NCBI GenBank assembly: GCA_037074705.1
Contig: CM073590.1
Span: 41,563,895-41,627,894 of the forward strand
Direction of reading: 5' to 3'
Source: Zhengitettix transpicula
Taxonomy: Eukaryota; Arthropoda; Insecta; Orthoptera; Tetrigidae
Length of the DNA stretch: 64,000 nucleotides
This document shows positions 61,815-64,000 of the stretch, in pieces (within the stretch, counting starts at the first letter, position 1; every line of letters begins with the position of its first letter). Made by a program: the position numbers and the translations under genes. The notes under the pieces are model-generated. The model saw only the letters and a list, made by a program, of their open reading frames with translations, was not told where the DNA came from and ran no database searches.

Positions 61815-62312
61815 TGAATAGGGTAATTCACATAGTGGCCACTCCCCTCATATCATAGCAAAGGGATTGAAAGGGGGGATGCGGAAAGATAGAGCAAGGT
61901 AGCCATGGGTTAACTAGGGCCACCGGGCTATAGTTTAAGGATCCTACCCGGAAATTCGCCTAAAAGTGATACAAGGAAAACCCTAGAAAAACCTCCATCA
62001 GGTAGGTCGGGCATTTGGTACTTGTCCCACGCCCTTCCGTTGACGGGAGAGGGGTTTGCTGTGGGGTCGCAGCTTTCCCCGCTCCGTGCCTTGACCAGTT
62101 TAGGAGGCACCTGTCCGACTGTATCAATGGGGACAGCGGACAACTCTTACCGTATGCCCAAGGTCTGTGACCCCGGAACAAACACCTCTCAACACTGAAC
62201 GAGGTGGCTCGGCTTGTGGGAACCTTAGTTCAAAAAAACCAGAGAGATGTGAAGGCATCCCCAAAGGTAGCCTCCTCCAGAGCTCTCTGGGAAGAGAATT
62301 CTCTCACAGGCT
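61815..62312 (-). repeat. ~480-bp interspersed repeat, copy D (most complete)
   Basis: Minus strand carries all family blocks from GCCTGTGAGAG to the CACTATGTGAATTACCC end, including GGGCGTGGGACAAGTACC, GGGTAGGATCCTTAAAC and GTTAACCCATGGCTACC. It is the longest copy, about 500 bp. The overlapping minus frames (61928-62181) are repeat read-through. Confidence 0.75.
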
Positions 62313-62314
62313 TC

Positions 62315-64000
62315 CTTTCATGTACTGGATATTTATCAAATAAATTATACGAAATACCTTAATGTAGTTAAATTAATATGGTTAGTTCGGAAAGCAATTT
62401 ATATTATTCTGTTTACGTAGATTTGATGGGTTACTGTTTTTTATATAAAGAAATTTTGCAGCATACGTGGAATGAAGTGATTCTCGGCGTTTTAAATACT
62501 TCATTATTATTATTATTATTATTATTATATATCAATGCATTATTATATATCAATGCATAATGTTAAGAGTCATTACCTGTTGGAATTGCTGTGGGAAATA
62601 AAGTTTCCGAGATATGTAGACGTTAATTATTACTAAGTGCTTAGGTCAAAATACGATGCGCAGTCGTCCACTGGCCTGGGATTGTAGGCCGGACCTCAGT
62701 ATAACAAGAACCTGTGGTACGATAACTTGGTAGTGTAAAACCTATTCCGACAACACTGACGCAAGGAAATACATTGCGTTCAGTGCAGGATGTGTTTTAA
62801 GCCAAAAACCTCAACCGTAAAAATGAACAGATAATAAATATTGGGTGTGCTATGAAGAGCGTACCGCTGTCTGTATATTGCGTTCGTAAGATGTTTTTAA
62901 GATAAAAGCATTACGCCAGCTAGTTTGTTCCCCCCTGACGAAAAAACTCCCATCCATAGTCACGCTTCTTCTACTGCGCAGTTCGTACGACTTGCTATAT
63001 CTCACAACCTAAGGTGACTACGAACAAATCTTTTAAAACCACAGAATGGCGCATGTCAAACAGTTCTCGAAAATAAATTATCAGAAAAAATGTCATACTG
63101 ACGAATGATTTACTTATATGTATGGAGAATAATGATGGCAGAGAAATTAGCGACAAATATTTTGGAATTTATTTTATCAGTGTGCTTTGGTGGGAGACGT
63201 AAAAACTAACCGAATTGTCACATAAAATATCAACGCAAACAGTATTGGAGTACTCTATTTGTCTGCATCTCAAATAATAAAAAGGAAGGCATCGAAATTT
63301 TTTACTTGAGACCTCAACACGAAAACTACGAACGTAACTTGCTTGGCGTAAAACCGTTGAAAAGAGAGACGAATTCATAATTCAACATTGGGTACTTTTT
63401 TAAAAAGCATTCGTGGATGTTGAAATGCCCAGTACAAACAGAGAAACGAATAGGACTGATCATAATTTCAAAACGGGGCTGAAAGCAGGAATCGGGCAGG
63501 TAAATTGTAGTTGTAAATGGCCAAATGAATCAAAGCTACAAACAAAATCGTACAACGTTACTTCAACTTTTCCGTAGAGCTCGGCAGGTGCAACACTTTC
63601 ATAGATCTAAATACACCGGACATTAACATATCATTTTCACATTCACGAAATACGTAAGTAGATAAAACTGATTGAAGTTATAATAACTATAGGTCCAGAG
63701 ACATGACCGCTGATTGAAATCGATTGAAATAATACTTTCGCTGTGTAGTTTTATATGCTTAGCAAATTGTAAATTAATGTAACATTTTATTTAGCGTTGA
63801 TTATAATACAACTCCTCTGGATCTTTCCAGAATTTTCGTTCATTAAATGTATACGAACGCCAATAAATTTGGTTGTTTAACTTCTTCAGTATTAAAAAAA
63901 GTTTCGTCTTGCTGTCCTGTTAATATATAAAGTGAAAATATAGCTACTCTTGAAATTATGAGTCGCCATATTTCCATATTATTCGTTATTAACGATGTAG
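62315..64000. other. Non-coding stretch to the window end
   Basis: An ATT run at 62503-62528 is followed by two copies of an 18-bp unit (62521-62538 and 62539-62556). No gene or transposon protein recognised in the remainder. Confidence 0.35.

Larger units (their letters stand above)
186..64000 (+). other. Probable very long first intron (or intergenic DNA)
   Basis: From the GT at 186 to the end I find no exon that can be tied with confidence to the first one. Reading frames are short, and the longer ones fall in repeats or antisense to transposon relics. Very long first introns filled with transposons are usual in large insect genomes. The call is an inference from absence; exons shorter than about 100 bases could have been missed. 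Confidence 0.4.

Overview
This window looks like a piece of a large, repeat-rich, AT-rich animal genome, most likely an insect. The signs are one short CpG-rich first exon with a clean splice donor, then more than 60 kb with no recognisable gene body, filled with decayed mariner/IS630-type transposons, Jockey-like and other LINE fragments, tRNA-derived SINEs, foldback elements and one LTR. I cannot name the species. The transposon mix and very long intron would suit a large-genome hemimetabolous insect such as a cockroach, termite or stick insect, but that is inference. No bacterial features (operons, CRISPR, rRNA) are present.

Layout. 1-185: 5' UTR and first coding exon (42 codons) of a plus-strand gene, ending in a phase-0 donor CAG|GTACA. 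186-64000: best read as its first intron or intergenic DNA; no downstream exon was identified. The main contents are: a hairpin element (1.5 kb); a tRNA-derived SINE (2.8 kb) with a minus-strand relative (8.1 kb); a Jockey-like reverse transcriptase relic (10.5-11.3 kb); four copies of an unnamed ~480-bp repeat (13.3, 22.9, 24.5, 61.8 kb); a mariner relic (20.3 kb); two TA-flanked elements with CAGGGTG-type termini and transposase remnants (21.8 and 26.6 kb); a tRNA-like/inverted-repeat composite (38.3 kb); two foldback elements and an LTR with primer-binding site (43.8-46.0 kb); a 6-kb degenerate tandem array with a ~285-bp period (46.3-52.4 kb), whose unit also occurs alone at 13.75 kb; and LINE relics at 58.4-59.7 kb.

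The most interesting signal is a small RNA-like core that recurs at about fifteen places in both orientations: CUGANGA, a short hairpin, GAAAC, then GU(C/U). The hairpin sequence differs between loci but stays complementary (GATAC/GTATC, AGTAC/GTACT, GATGGC/GCCATC, TTTCC/GGGAA), and the outer flanks also pair in several copies (TAGC/GCTA, CGC/GCG, CAC/GTG, and an 8-bp stem at 31.1 kb). This is the arrangement of a type I hammerhead ribozyme with a palindromic ACGU stem III, as known from Penelope-like elements and retrozymes. Three copies of the host element type are inverted-arm structures with one core in each arm. A caveat is that most copies carry an extra A between CUGANGA and stem II, or a damaged core, so catalytic activity is unproven.

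Apart from exon 1, nothing here works together as a pathway; the window is an intron-scale record of mobile-element insertions, plus a few GC-richer unique segments that could be regulatory.
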